Position numbers and translations under genes: made by a program
The notes under the pieces: model-generated
Told to the model about the DNA's origin: nothing
The model's database searches: none
The model's input: only the letters and a program-made list of their open reading frames with translations
Shown: piece by piece, positions 54,671 through 64,000 of the stretch
How positions within the stretch are numbered: position 1 is the stretch's first letter
Layout: every line of letters starts with the position of its first letter
NCBI RefSeq assembly: GCF_014132355.1
Contig: NZ_BLZO01000025.1
Span: forward strand, 1 to 64,000
DNA from: Okeania sp. KiyG1
GTDB taxonomy: Bacteria; Cyanobacteriota; Cyanobacteriia; Cyanobacteriales; Microcoleaceae
DNA length: 64,000 nucleotides
Reading direction: 5' to 3'

Positions 54671-56128
54671 TCAATGAGAATTTTCCACAGTAGCTACTGG
54701 TTCGGCCTCAACGTCTACAATAGTTTCTGTACCTTGAGCTGTTTCTGACTCTGGCTCAGTTTCTACAGGAGTTTCTGTAGCTTCATCTATTTCTGGATCT
54801 TGAGTTAGAGTTCCTTCCGGTACTAACTCTACTGTGCCATTTTCTTCCAACCATTTGATTGTTTTTTCCTTTAGTAAGTCTTCGGTGACTACTTCTCTTA
54901 ATCTATCTGGATCTACATCCTTTCCTTGTAGCTGTTCCATGACTTTGGCTGACTCTGCTACAATCTCTTCTTCACTTACCTCGATAGACTCTTCCTTGGC
55001 CACTGTTTTAATAGCCCAATCTCTTTTCAATCGCTCAATTGCTTCTGGCCGCGATTGCTGTTCCATTTCTGGCAGTCGGTCACTGCTGAATAATTCTTTA
55101 ACATCAATTCCGTACTGGCTCAACTCTATTGCACTTTGGTTCAACATTTGCATAACTTCATTTTTGATCAAAGTTTCTGGTAATTCTACTTCCAGATGGT
55201 TCACTAGCTCATTTACAATGGCAATTTCCTTATTCTGTTTTGTTTGTTCCTCTTTTTGTTTAGTAAATTTTTTCTCCATGAACTCCTGTAATTCGGCTAA
55301 TGTTTCAAACTCACTAATTTCTTGAGCAAAATCATCATCCAACTCTGGTAATTCTTTTTCTTTTAATTCTTTAAGAGTAATTGTAAATACTGCTGGCTTA
55401 CCTGCTAACTCTGCCTGACCATATTCTTCAGGAAATTGAACGGAAATTTCTTTTGTTTCCTCTAGGTTCATGCCTACTATTCCATCAATGAACCCAGGGA
55501 TAAATTGTCCTTCTTTCAATTCCACTGGATAATCTTGAGCTTTGCCTCCTGGAACTTCTTTCGGCTCTTCTCCCTCTGTCTCAGATGGGAGGATACCTTC
55601 AAAATCTACTATTGCCAAATCTCCTAACTGAGCAGCTCTTCCTTCTACGGGAATTTGTGTGGCCTTCTCAGAGCGACGTTCTTCCAGAAATTCATCTAAT
55701 TGAGCTGGGTCGTATTTAGCTTCTTCAGCCTTTACTACTAATCCTTTATAGTCATTAACTTTAGCCTCTGGCTCTACATCCACTTTGACCGATAAGACCA
55801 TTTCTTTTCCTGGTTCAAAATCTTTTACTAACTCTTCAAATTGTGTCACCAGGTCAAATTGGCCTATTGCATTGATTTGTTCTTGTTCTCTTGCTTTTTC
55901 TAAGCAATCATTGATTAGGTTATCTAAGGCCATAGCTTTAATATGATTTCTACCCAGCCTTTGTATCAATATTTGTCGAGGCACCTTGCCTTTTCTGAAC
56001 CCAGGAATATTGGCGGAACGGATATATTTCTGAATTACCTGTTCGTAGGCATTCTTGGACATTTCTGGTGTAATCTCGATTTCCAGACCTATTTGGCTAG
56101 CTGGAAGTTTTTCCTGGGTAACTTTCAT
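54671..56128 (-). CDS. tig: Trigger factor (ribosome-associated chaperone)
   Basis: The 485-residue protein has the N-terminal ribosome-binding domain with the signature GFRKGKVPR (residues about 43-51), a central FKBP-type PPIase domain (GDLAIVDFEGIL, PGFIDGIVGM, FPEEYGQAELAGKPAVFTITLKELKE) and a C-terminal substrate-binding helical domain. An acidic Thr/Glu-rich tail (about 440-485) is typical of cyanobacterial trigger factors. It catches nascent chains at the exit tunnel and forms one conserved locus with clpP and clpX. Start ATG 56128. The intergenic region to the divergent asd gene is 927 bases and must hold both promoters. Confidence 0.97.
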   Translation of the reverse strand: MKVTQEKLPASQIGLEIEITPEMSKNAYEQVIQKYIRSANIPGFRKGKVPRQILIQRLGRNHIKAMALDNLINDCLEKAREQEQINAIGQFDLVTQFEELVKDFEPGKEMVLSVKVDVEPEAKVNDYKGLVVKAEEAKYDPAQLDEFLEERRSEKATQIPVEGRAAQLGDLAIVDFEGILPSETEGEEPKEVPGGKAQDYPVELKEGQFIPGFIDGIVGMNLEETKEISVQFPEEYGQAELAGKPAVFTITLKELKEKELPELDDDFAQEISEFETLAELQEFMEKKFTKQKEEQTKQNKEIAIVNELVNHLEVELPETLIKNEVMQMLNQSAIELSQYGIDVKELFSSDRLPEMEQQSRPEAIERLKRDWAIKTVAKEESIEVSEEEIVAESAKVMEQLQGKDVDPDRLREVVTEDLLKEKTIKWLEENGTVELVPEGTLTQDPEIDEATETPVETEPESETAQGTETIVDVEAEPVATVENSH

Positions 56129-57055
56129 CGGCTTTTGTTTAAGTTGGTTAGAACTAAGTTTAAGATTATAGGCTATGATTCTAGTAAGCTATATAATTAT
56201 TTATGGGAATCTTAACATTCTTACTTTTTCTTGCACTGTTAGGAATGGAATGAGAATTTTATTATTTACGCAAGTTAGATAGCTTAAACTCCATGTCATC
56301 TTAGTTCTTTTCCAAAAATTCTGGACTTTGATTGAATTCTCATTCCTTAACTATAAGTATTTCTCTACCTGTGCCTATAATGCTTTGATATTAGGACTTT
56401 TTTAACTTTATTCTTTCCGCCCTATTGGCAAAGTAAGCTGAGATATCTTAACTTGTAAAAGCTACTATATCATGCTATTGTAATAAGTTTACTTCTAGAT
56501 TAAATGACTCTAAGTTCTGATTTCAGTATTCTCAAGTTGTTAAACTATAATAATATTTGATACTGATTAAATTTAGATAATAATTTATCTTTAAATTTTT
56601 ATGAATATTGATATGTTAGTACTCGATTATTTACTTGATGTAGATAGCTAAAACTGAAATATCTAAGAATAGTTTGATTTGATTTGACCATGGTCAGTCA
56701 GTAAGTATAAAATTAATTGAGTAATATAAAAATTTTATTTGTTTTATTAAATATTTGATATGATTGATGCTGCTTATTATCAAATTGAATATATGTTATG
56801 GATGAAATATAAAGTTAATTTTTAATCTTTAGTTGATGAAAATTATCCAAAGGAAAAGTTGTAATAGGAGTGTATCTTAGATAATCTAGACGATCGCCAA
56901 GTTTAATAAAAATAAAAATATTTTTAAGTCAGATAGATAAAAAATTAGATCAAACTATTAAAACATCGAAATTAATGGCCATAAAAAAGCTATTAAACTT
57001 AATTAAAACCATTATCAAAAAATCAAATTATTGAAAAATTAAGGAGGACAAGAAT
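56129..57055. other. Divergent intergenic region tig / asd
   Basis: Very AT-rich with no ORF and none of the repeat families. TATAAT-like boxes are frequent and I cannot choose among them. The absence of repeats in nearly 1 kb contrasts with the rest of the window and suggests conserved regulatory content. Confidence 0.5.
57041..57047 (+). promoter_or_regulatory. Ribosome binding site fixing a TTG start
   Basis: AAGGAGG at 57041-57047 stands eight bases before TTG 57056, the point where conserved Asd sequence begins. Confidence 0.75.
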
Positions 57056-58093
57056 TTGTCAGAGTTTTACAAAGTAGCAATATTAGGAGCAACTGGGGCT
57101 GTAGGTACAGAGTTGTTAGAATTGCTGCAAACTAGAAATTTTCCAGTAGCAGAATTAAAACTACTGGCATCACCCCGTTCAGCAGGTAGCACTCTAAAAT
57201 TTAAAGGACAAAACTTACAAGTAGAAGCTGTAACACATGATTCATTTAAAGATGTAGATTTAGTGCTAGCATCAGCAGGTGCATCTACATCAAAAAAATG
57301 GGCAAAGAAAGCAGTAGAAGCTGGTGCTATAGTAATTGATAACTCCAGCGCTTTTCGTATGGACCCTGAAGTGCCTCTTGTAGTTCCAGAAGTTAACCCA
57401 AAAGCTGCGACTCTACATCAAGGTATAATAGCTAATCCTAACTGCACAACAATATTAATGTGTGTAGCAATATGGCCTTTGCATCAAGTTCAGCCAATTA
57501 AAAGATTGGTAGTGGCCACTTACCAGTCAGCAAGTGGAGCAGGGGCTAGAGCAATGGAAGAAATGAAAACTCAAGCCAAAGAAATTTTAGAGGGAAAAAC
57601 TCCTGAAACAGATATTTTTCCCTATCCATTAGCATTTAATTTGTTCCCACACAATTCCCCGTTGAATGAGCAGGGATACTGTCAAGAAGAAATAAAAATG
57701 GTTAATGAGACTCGTAAGATATTAGAAACTAACGAAATCGGGATTACAGCAACTTGTATCAGGGTACCAGTATTACGCGCCCATTCAGAAGCTATTAATT
57801 TAGAATTTGCTCAACCATTTAGTGTAGACAAAGCTAGGGAAATATTAAGTCAAGCACCTGGAGTAACACTGGTAGAAAATTGGCAAAAAAATTATTTTCC
57901 AATGCCAATAGAAGCAAGTGGTAAAGATGATGTATTAGTGGGGAGAATTCGTCAAGATATTTCTCATCCTTGTGGATTAGAATTATGGTTAAGTGGAGAC
58001 CAGATCCGAAAAGGAGCTGCTTTGAATGCAGTGCAAATAGCTGAGTTATTGGTGAAAAAGAATTGGTTGAGGGTAAAAGCAGCAACAGTTTAG
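57056..58093 (+). CDS. asd: Aspartate-semialdehyde dehydrogenase
   Basis: The 345-residue enzyme has the NADP-binding GATGAVG (11-17), the catalytic cysteine in ANPNCTT (Cys 130) and ASGAGARAMEE with a conserved C-terminal SGDQIRKGAALNAVQIAE. It reduces aspartyl phosphate to aspartate semialdehyde, the branch point for lysine, threonine and methionine. The start is a TTG at 57056 with a perfect AAGGAGG eight bases before it; no nearby ATG fits. It heads the plus-strand asd-dapA-rnj run, a conserved cyanobacterial order. Confidence 0.96.
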   Translation: MSEFYKVAILGATGAVGTELLELLQTRNFPVAELKLLASPRSAGSTLKFKGQNLQVEAVTHDSFKDVDLVLASAGASTSKKWAKKAVEAGAIVIDNSSAFRMDPEVPLVVPEVNPKAATLHQGIIANPNCTTILMCVAIWPLHQVQPIKRLVVATYQSASGAGARAMEEMKTQAKEILEGKTPETDIFPYPLAFNLFPHNSPLNEQGYCQEEIKMVNETRKILETNEIGITATCIRVPVLRAHSEAINLEFAQPFSVDKAREILSQAPGVTLVENWQKNYFPMPIEASGKDDVLVGRIRQDISHPCGLELWLSGDQIRKGAALNAVQIAELLVKKNWLRVKAATV

Positions 58094-58117
58094 ACTCAGG
58101 GTGCAGAAAAAAAAAGA

Positions 58118-58241
58118 GTCTTCAACAATTAATAATTAGTAATTACCTTTCCTGGAAAAGAAGAGGATTGACTCAAAGGAAAATTTTTTCTTGTTTATCC
58201 TTGAAAGAAGAGGTTTAAAACCTTCATTATTCGGTAAGGTT
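58118..58241. repeat. TTACCGAATAATTA-family element, short copy
   Basis: Inverted relative to 54499: starts CAACAATTAATAATTAG, ends TTCATTATTCGGTAA. It lacks the hairpin cassette and lies between asd and dapA. Confidence 0.65.
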
Positions 58242-58434
58242 AGTTCCTATTTATACAATGTAATGAAATGGGTAATTAACAATAGTTCAATCATACAAAA
58301 AGAAAAAAAATTTGCAGAGAGACAGTAAAGCGAAAGCGATGTTAATCTAAAAAAAATTAGGTCTAGTAAGAGGGCCAAAAAAAAAGAATAAGACCTAACA
58401 AAGCAATAAAAAACCCATAAGGAGTGGAAATAGT

Positions 58435-59319
58435 GTGGTAGATTTCGGTAAAGTTATAACTGCAATGATTACGCCGTTTAATTCAGACGGTAGTGTTAAC
58501 TATGAAGAGGTAGAAAAGCTATCTATATGGTTAACAGAAAATGGGACAGATTCATTAGTAATATGTGGAACAACAGGAGAATCTCCAAGCTTAACATGGG
58601 AAGAAGAATATAAACTATTTCAAGTAGTTCAAAAAGCAGTAGCAGGAAAAGCTAAAGTAATAGCTGGTACTGGGTCAAACTCCACAAGAGAAGCGATCGC
58701 AGCCACCGAAAAAGCTGCTAAATTAGGATTAGATGGTTCATTACAGGTGGTACCTTATTACAATAAGCCGCCACAGTCAGGACTTTATGAACATTTTAAA
58801 GCGATCGCTCAAGCCACCCCAGAATTTCCAATAATGGTTTACAATATACCAGGGCGTACTGGTCAAAATCTAATTCCTGAAACTGTAGCAAAACTGGCCG
58901 AAATTTCTAATATTGTTGCGATTAAAGAAGCCAGTGGTGACATAGATCAAGTAAGTCAGATTAGGCACTTGACTGCACCAGAGTTTAAGATTTATTCTGG
59001 AGATGATTCCCTAACTTTACCACTCTTGGCTGTTGGTGGTAGTGGTGTTGTTAGTGTAGCCAGTCACCTAGTAGGAAAACAGCTACAAGAGATGATAGTA
59101 GCATTTGAAACAGGTAAGGTACAAGTTGCTACAGAAATTCATCTAAAACTATTCAGCTTATTCAAAGCTTTATTTGCAACAACTAACCCAATTCCTGTAA
59201 AAGCAGCACTAAATCTGCTAAACTGGAAAGTAGGCTCTACTCGCCCTCCACTATGCGACCCGACCACTGAAGTAACTGAAAAATTATTAGCAGAAATGGG
59301 TCAACTAGGTTTATTGTGA
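58435..59319 (+). CDS. dapA: 4-hydroxy-tetrahydrodipicolinate synthase
   Basis: The 294-residue TIM-barrel aldolase has GTTGES (45-50), Tyr 136 in VYNIPGRT, the Schiff-base lysine Lys 164 in VAIKEASGD and the [11 protein letters not shown] loop. It condenses pyruvate with aspartate semialdehyde, the first step towards lysine and diaminopimelate. The start is GTG 58435 with AAGGAG upstream. It follows asd by 341 bases that hold a repeat element, so co-transcription is possible but not certain. A hairpin with a following T-run lies 60 bases after the stop. Confidence 0.96.
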   Translation: MVDFGKVITAMITPFNSDGSVNYEEVEKLSIWLTENGTDSLVICGTTGESPSLTWEEEYKLFQVVQKAVAGKAKVIAGTGSNSTREAIAATEKAAKLGLDGSLQVVPYYNKPPQSGLYEHFKAIAQATPEFPIMVYNIPGRTGQNLIPETVAKLAEISNIVAIKEASGDIDQVSQIRHLTAPEFKIYSGDDSLTLPLLAVGGSGVVSVASHLVGKQLQEMIVAFETGKVQVATEIHLKLFSLFKALFATTNPIPVKAALNLLNWKVGSTRPPLCDPTTEVTEKLLAEMGQLGLL

Positions 59320-59376
59320 GTCAATTTCACGGGTAATAAAGTTTTCAGACAATTGAATACCATCGATCTAAATAAT

Positions 59377-59419
59377 GATTTAGTTACCCCTGACTAAATC
59401 GCTAAAATCTTGATTTTTT
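59377..59419 (+). terminator. Candidate terminator after dapA
   Basis: GATTTAGT-TACCCCTG-ACTAAATC (59377-59400) forms an 8-bp stem. CTTGATTTTTTA follows 12 bases later. The T-run distance is longer than ideal. Confidence 0.4.
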
Positions 59420-59679
59420 AACAGATTAATTTTTCTGCTTTTAACTAATGAGTATTGAAAATCAGTAATGTTATTTTGAAAAAGAATGTTTAGAATAATC
59501 GGGGTAATTAAAAGAATTTGCAGGAGATGTCCCTTTGACTAAAAAGATGAGTTATATCAGGCATGGTATCAAAGCTATTCATTATCGCTCCTGACTCGGT
59601 TATCCAGACTCCTAAGAAATAACCAAGCTATTTATAGCAAACATTTATCAAATTGGTATATAGCAGTCGAAGGAAAGGT

Positions 59680-59763
59680 GAGGATATATCAAAAGCTTAA
59701 AACTCAGACAACGCCAGATTTTTCCTTATTTCTTCTTCCTTCTTTCTTCTTCCTTCTGCTATA
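59680..59763. repeat. Polypyrimidine element, CTTCTTTCTTC family
   Basis: TATCAAAAGCTTAAAACTCA, then GACAACGCCAGATTTTTCC, then CTTCTTCCTTCTTTCTTC arrays and TGCTATAAC. The same arrangement is at 6354-6436, and in inverted form at 13615-13672 and 14434-14504. Confidence 0.7.
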
Positions 59764-59813
59764 ACAATCATTCAAAATCTTTCAAAGTGAACAACAACAA
59801 AAATAGGATAATT

Positions 59814-61628
59814 ATGACAAGAAAGAAATCATCATCTCACCTAAAAATTATTCCTCTAGGTGGACTACATGAAATTGGTAAAAATACCTGCGTATTTGAA
59901 TATGATGACGAAATTATTCTGCTTGATGCAGGATTAGCTTTTCCTACCGATGGAATGCATGGTGTAAATATCGTCTTACCAGATGTAACTTATCTGACTG
60001 AAAATCGTCATAAAATCAAAGGTATGATTGTCACCCACGGTCACGAAGATCATATTGGTGGTATTCCTTTCCATTTGAAAAATGTAGAAATTCCTGTCAT
60101 TTATGGACCAAGATTGGCAATGGCTTTACTCTACCCAAAACTAGAGGAAGCAGGAGTCCAAAATCGCACAGAATTAAGGACTGTTCGTCCCCGCGATACT
60201 GTACGGTTAGGTAAATATTTCAGTGTTGAATATATTCGTAATACTCACTCAATGGCGGATAGCTTTACAGTCGCTATCACAACACCAGTAGGAGTAGTTA
60301 TACATACAGGTGATTTCAAGATTGACCATACTCCTGTAGATGGAGAAAATTTTGATTTTCAAAGGTTAGCAGAGTATGGAGAAAAAGGAGTTCACTGCTT
60401 ATTAAGTGATTCCACAAATTCAGAAGTACCCGGTTTCACCCCTTCAGAAAGGTCAGTTTATCCAAACTTAGACCGAGTATTCGCCAACGCTCCTGGACGT
60501 TTAATGGTGACAACCTTTGCATCTAGCGTACATAGATTACAAATAGTTCTAGAGTTAGCGAAAAAACATGGTAGGTTGGTGGCAATAGTAGGGCGATCGA
60601 TGCTGAATGTGATTGCTCATGCTCGCAATCTTGGTTATGTTAAGTGTGAAGATAGTTTATTTGTACCTCTGCATAGTGTCCGAAGTTTACCTGATGAAAA
60701 ACTATTGATTCTGACTACAGGTTCTCAAGGCGAACCAATGTCAGCACTAACTCGTATTGCTAAGGGGGAACATAGGCAAATCAAAATTCGTAAAGGAGAT
60801 ACAGTTGTATTCTCTGCTAACCCTATTCCCGGTAATACGATCGCTGTTGTTAACACCATTGACAAACTAATGATGTTAGGAGCAAATGTGATTTATGGAA
60901 AAGATAAGGGTATCCATGTTTCCGGTCATGGTTGTCAGGAAGACCAAAAATTAATGTTGGCACTTACTCGTCCTAAATTCTTTGTACCGTTTCATGGGGA
61001 GCATCGGATGTTGGTTAAACATAGTAAAACTGCTCAAAGTATGGGGGTTCTTCCAGAAAATATGGTAGTGGTGCAAAATGGTGATGTGGTGGAACTAACT
61101 CAAGATTCTATCTGTGTTGCAGCTCAAGTACCTTCTGGTATAGAACTGGTAGACTCTTCTCGTTCTGGTATGGTTGAGGACAACATTCTTAAGGAAAGGC
61201 AACAATTGGCAGAGGATGGTGTTGTGACTGTTGCGTTAGGGGTAAATTCGGATGGTAAATTGATTGATAGACCTCAATTACATTTGCGTGGTGTGGTAAG
61301 TGCTATGGAAAAAGCAGAAATGCGTGAACTGGTTATCAAAACATTAGAAAAAAGCTTGAGTAATAACTGGTCTGAGTATGCTAAGTCAGACAATACTCAA
61401 GTTGACTGGTCTGGATTGAAAAATGATCTTGAATGTGGTGTTCAGCGGATGTTGAGACGAGAGCTTCAAGGTCAACCTTTGCTAGTTTTCTTAATGCAAA
61501 CTCCAGAAGCAGAGGATGTACAAGATAGAAATGCAGAAGAGAAAGTAGAACAGAAAAAAGAACTGCCTATCGTCAAACAACCAGTGGGAAGACGGAGACG
61601 TCGGTCTACTGCAAAAGTAGCATCTTAA
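59814..61628 (+). CDS. rnj: Ribonuclease J
   Basis: The 604-residue metallo-beta-lactamase/beta-CASP nuclease has the metal motif HGHEDHIGG (His 75, His 77, Asp 79, His 80 from the chosen start), HTGDFKIDHTP, the beta-CASP region (TTGSQGEP) and SGHGCQEDQ, plus HGEHRML near residue 395. A C-terminal domain follows, ending in a basic RRRRRS tail. It acts in mRNA decay and rRNA maturation with 5'-exo and endonuclease activity. ATG 59814 is preferred because AGGATAATT precedes it; an in-frame GTG 59787 would add nine residues. It completes the asd-dapA-rnj order seen in other cyanobacteria. Confidence 0.94.
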   Translation: MTRKKSSSHLKIIPLGGLHEIGKNTCVFEYDDEIILLDAGLAFPTDGMHGVNIVLPDVTYLTENRHKIKGMIVTHGHEDHIGGIPFHLKNVEIPVIYGPRLAMALLYPKLEEAGVQNRTELRTVRPRDTVRLGKYFSVEYIRNTHSMADSFTVAITTPVGVVIHTGDFKIDHTPVDGENFDFQRLAEYGEKGVHCLLSDSTNSEVPGFTPSERSVYPNLDRVFANAPGRLMVTTFASSVHRLQIVLELAKKHGRLVAIVGRSMLNVIAHARNLGYVKCEDSLFVPLHSVRSLPDEKLLILTTGSQGEPMSALTRIAKGEHRQIKIRKGDTVVFSANPIPGNTIAVVNTIDKLMMLGANVIYGKDKGIHVSGHGCQEDQKLMLALTRPKFFVPFHGEHRMLVKHSKTAQSMGVLPENMVVVQNGDVVELTQDSICVAAQVPSGIELVDSSRSGMVEDNILKERQQLAEDGVVTVALGVNSDGKLIDRPQLHLRGVVSAMEKAEMRELVIKTLEKSLSNNWSEYAKSDNTQVDWSGLKNDLECGVQRMLRRELQGQPLLVFLMQTPEAEDVQDRNAEEKVEQKKELPIVKQPVGRRRRRSTAKVAS

Positions 61629-61636
61629 TGAAGTCA

Positions 61637-61664
61637 GTAGGGGCGAATGGCATTCGCCCCCTAC
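61637..61664. terminator. Perfect palindrome after rnj, likely terminator
   Basis: GTAGGGGCGAATG pairs with CATTCGCCCCCTAC, a 13-14-bp stem, followed by AATTTTATAATGG. It begins nine bases after the stop. It belongs to a dispersed palindrome family also seen at 23631. Confidence 0.6.
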
Positions 61665-61811
61665 AATTTTATAATGGTGAATAACACCGATGCTACCGGA
61701 TTGAATATCATAGCTTGATTCACCAACGCCTTTTTAATTTCTTCCCACACTCCCTACACTCCCCACCCCTCCCACACTTCCCACACTCTGCTTTATGAGC
61801 GCAGACCCTAA

Positions 61812-62245
61812 TTAGGGTTTGCGCTCATAAAGTCTTTTTGCTCTTTGTAGGGAGTAGGGAGTAGGGAGTAGGGAGTAGGGAGTAGGGGCGAACGTAGAAT
61901 AAATGCGAATTACAGAGTCATATAAAATCCGGTTATACAGTTATCGCACTTTCTACTTCCATTCAATGCAGAAATAAAATACCAGAATATCTACAGATAA
62001 TTCCAACTCTTATCCTTTCTTCCTCCTGACTCCTGACTCCTGACTCCTCTCATCATACAATAACTAATTATCCGGATACTATATCAGTGGCCAAAACAAT
62101 AGTCAGAGTGATTTTTCGGGTAGCAAAAGCCGAAAATGCTCACTTTTTTAACAATAACTTCTGAAAAGCTCATACTTTTTCCAGACATAAATTGCCTAAA
62201 ACCAATATCAGTCAATGCGCGCGATATTTAATCAGCAAGCCCTAA
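61812..62245. repeat. MITE-like element, TTAGGGCTTGCTG family, long copy
   Basis: Left end TTAGGGTTTGCGCTCATAAA, right end ATTTAATCAGCAAGCCCTAA. The interior holds a GGAGTAG array (61853-61886) and a TGACTCC array (62025-62048). At 434 bases it is much longer than the other copies (about 250), probably through nested insertions. Confidence 0.6.
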
Positions 62246-62248
62246 TTA

Positions 62249-62473
62249 CTAGGGAGTCTTCTGTAATTCTGGTCTTTCTTCGGCCAAAATTGCCCCTTCT
62301 ACAGGACAAACACTTAGGCAAATTCCGCAGTCAATACAGGTATCAAAATCTATCCAATACCAATCATTTCCCTTAGTATTTTTACCAGGTCCTTCGTGGA
62401 TGCAAGCAACGGGACAAGCTCCAACACAGTCAGCAACACCTTCGCAAATATTAGTAACAATTGTATGTGGCAT
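62249..62473 (-). CDS. Small bacterial-type ferredoxin (ssr3184-like)
   Basis: The 74-residue protein has two cysteine groups: Cys 10, 16, 20, 24 and Cys 46, 49, 52, 56 (CIDCGICLSVCP). The second is a normal [4Fe-4S] ligand set. In the first group the residue equivalent to the second cysteine is valine 13, so a [3Fe-4S] cluster, as in 7Fe ferredoxins, is possible. It is not PsaC, which has 80 residues and different spacing. Such ferredoxins occur in most cyanobacteria and carry electrons at low potential; the partner is unknown. Start ATG 62473. Confidence 0.88.
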   Translation of the reverse strand: MPHTIVTNICEGVADCVGACPVACIHEGPGKNTKGNDWYWIDFDTCIDCGICLSVCPVEGAILAEERPELQKTP

Positions 62474-62587
62474 TTTAATTATTTTATAATGTCAAAACTC
62501 AAAATTTTTAGGGGATATTTCCCTGTTGTTAAGAGGAGAGTTAAGTCGATATTTTTTTCTAGGAAATATAGACTTTCTCCACCAATA

Positions 62588-62855
62588 ATATCATGTCCGG
62601 ATAATTAGCAATAGAACTCTGTTCCGCTGACGCGTTAACGTTTGTGATAGCATTCCGTAAGGAAAGTTGTGCGCCAGCAAACAAAAAACTTTCTCCTTTT
62701 CCTCCTCTTTATTCTTTATTCTTCTTTCTTCCCTCCTGACTCCTGAGTTCCCCTCCCCTCCTGGGAGGGGTTAGGGGTGGGTTGGGAGGGGTTAGGGTGG
62801 GTAGACTCCTGAGGACTCCGTCGTTTATTTATAAGTATTCAACCGAACATGATAT
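62588..62855. repeat. MITE-like element, ATATCATGTCCGG family, copy 2
   Basis: Left end ATATCATGTCCGGATAATTA, right end TTCAACCGAACATGATAT. The interior has GTTAGGGGTGGGTTGGGAGG arrays and TCCTGACTCCTGAG. It fills the gap between the ferredoxin and hisG genes. Confidence 0.65.
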
Positions 62856-62861
62856 AATAGG

Positions 62862-63878
62862 TTAATTTAACTTTTCCAAAAATGCTTCATAAGTTTGAGA
62901 TTTAGAGCCAAAAACATAATTAGGAGAAGAAACTGTAATATCTGTACCACCTACTTTTCTGAGATGATTAATTGCTGGTAATAACATTTCTTGTTTCACT
63001 ACAATTGTCGCAGCATACCAGTCATTTTTTTCCCCAGAATATACTTTAGCAATAGTCGGTCCTTGTAAACCGGTAATGCCACTTAATCCACTTTTATTCA
63101 TTAACAAATCACCTATTTCATCTGCCGACTTTCCATCTACATTTGCAGTTATCGACACATATTTTTTTGACTCCATCTGAGCTTCAATTAACTCTAAAAA
63201 GACCTTAGTTGTTTCCAACTTAGCTTCACTTTCTTGTAACAAACGTTTATTACCAATTAAACAAGCTTGAGACTTAAGAAGTGTACCTCCTTCAATTCGC
63301 TTTAAACGATTTTCTCTAAGGGTTGTGCCAGTGCTAGTTACATCAGCAATCATATCAGCATATCCCATACTTGGTGCGGCTTCCATTGCACCTTGTACTG
63401 CTACTAAGGAAAAATGTACAATTAACTTTTCATACAACCATTTTCGAGTCAGGTTATTATATTTTGTAGCAATTCTGAGATTTTTACCTTTCTCTTTAAA
63501 TAGTAAAGTTAGCTCTGCTAAATCTTCTATGGAAGACACATCTACCCAACTTTCCGGAACAGCTAAAACAACTTCACATTTACCATAACCTAATTTATCC
63601 CAAATAACTATTACATCATCATCGGATTGACTTTCTTCAGAAACTACGTCATAACCTGTAATTCCTAAGTCAACACTTCCTTCTTCTACTTTTGTAAATA
63701 TATCTGCTGCTCTTTGAAATAATACTTTTACTTGTGGCAAGGCAGGAATAGAGCCGAAATATTGTCTTTCACTGGGTCTAGATACAGTTAAACCACAAGC
63801 GGATAATAAGTTCATGGCTCCTTTTTCTAATGCACCTTTACTGGGTAAAGCTATTTTTAAAATTTGCTCGGCGGTCAT
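62862..63878 (-). CDS. hisG: ATP phosphoribosyltransferase, long-form-like HisG
   Basis: The 338-residue protein starts KIALPSKGALEKGAM, shows ADIFTKVEEGSVDLGITGYD and the PRPP-binding loop DVTSTGTTLREN (179-190). After about residue 230 it carries an extra ACT-like regulatory domain (ALKKV-type end: LLPAINHLRKVGGTDITVSSPNYVFG). It catalyses the first step of histidine synthesis. Cyanobacteria usually have the short HisG together with HisZ, so a long form here is noteworthy. No other his gene is near. The bases before ATG 63878 are TAACTGATAACTGATA repeats with no Shine-Dalgarno sequence. Confidence 0.85.
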   Translation of the reverse strand: MTAEQILKIALPSKGALEKGAMNLLSACGLTVSRPSERQYFGSIPALPQVKVLFQRAADIFTKVEEGSVDLGITGYDVVSEESQSDDDVIVIWDKLGYGKCEVVLAVPESWVDVSSIEDLAELTLLFKEKGKNLRIATKYNNLTRKWLYEKLIVHFSLVAVQGAMEAAPSMGYADMIADVTSTGTTLRENRLKRIEGGTLLKSQACLIGNKRLLQESEAKLETTKVFLELIEAQMESKKYVSITANVDGKSADEIGDLLMNKSGLSGITGLQGPTIAKVYSGEKNDWYAATIVVKQEMLLPAINHLRKVGGTDITVSSPNYVFGSKSQTYEAFLEKLN

Positions 63879-63879
63879 A

Positions 63880-63960
63880 TCAGTTATCAGTTATAAGTTA
63901 TCAGTTATCAGTTATTAGTTATAGCGCTGTGCGCAGGCAACAAGCAACAGGCAACAGCTC
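63880..63960. repeat. TTATCAG and CAACAGG arrays upstream of hisG
   Basis: TATCAGTTATCAGTTAT-type units directly abut the hisG start codon, followed by GCAACAGGCAACAG units. The same arrays recur near 3480, 9868, 7072 and 39015. The array occupies the whole 5' leader of hisG. Confidence 0.8.
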
Positions 63961-64000
63961 CGGAAGGGGGAAGAAAAAACCGTTTGCGCAGCATTCCGAA

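Noticed and set aside
54834-55325. 163-residue Ser-rich plus-strand ORF
   Set aside because: Antisense shadow of the trigger factor gene.
62249-62473. Photosystem I subunit PsaC
   Set aside because: It is 74 residues and lacks the CIGCTQCVRACP first cluster motif and the PsaC C-terminus.

Overview
The window is chromosomal DNA of a filamentous, mobile-element-rich cyanobacterium, probably of the Oscillatoriales/Microcoleaceae type; the genus cannot be fixed from sequence alone. Grounds: frequent HIP1 octamers (GCGATCGC), a CpcS/CpeS-type bilin lyase, a CYP120-like P450, a PEP-CTERM protein, several Uma2 nucleases, and the cyanobacterial block tig-clpP-clpX facing asd-dapA-rnj. Coding density is low for a bacterium. 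The gaps hold many short inverted-repeat elements (at least six families) and heptamer-type minisatellites.

Layout. 1-5.5 kb: a WD40 gene broken by single-base frameshifts, a decayed DUF433/DUF5615 toxin-antitoxin pair, a small doubtful ORF and a NACHT-like STAND ATPase. 6.5-15.8 kb: the bilin lyase, a PEP-CTERM protein, a conserved cyanobacterial unknown, an alpha/alpha-toroid protein, a frameshifted GT2 glycosyltransferase and a TPR protein. 16.5-25.3 kb: a small effector-like gene joined to a large NB-ARC/TPR STAND protein through a possible -1 frameshift site, then a tandemly duplicated Uma2 cassette, an HTH protein, two more Uma2 genes and an isocitrate-lyase-family enzyme. 25.6-34.8 kb: a PlsY-like/PEP-synthase-like fusion invaded in frame by repeats, a CYP120-like P450 and two abutting TnpB elements, one of which marks the truncated end of an MFS gene. 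35-47.3 kb, all on the minus strand: an oxidoreductase, two complete MFS transporters, an SDR, a sugar isomerase/epimerase-like protein, a 2-deoxy-scyllo-inosose-synthase-like sugar phosphate cyclase and a small HTH gene. 47.3-50.1 kb: an NmrA-like protein with a decayed paralogue and a DUF6194 protein. 50.1-61.6 kb: the conserved proteostasis and lysine/RNA-decay block. 62-64 kb: a small ferredoxin and a long-form-looking HisG.

The most interesting points are: (1) the slippery heptamer A_AAA_AAG directly before the stop of the effector-like gene, exactly in register with the STAND ORF; (2) the DOIS-like cyclase with an SDR, an isomerase and transporters but no aminotransferase, which suggests an undescribed deoxy-inositol (cyclitol) pathway; (3) hairpin-rich stretches on both sides of clpP and after clpX that look like structured RNAs; (4) repeats entering coding sequences in frame or supplying their stop codons.
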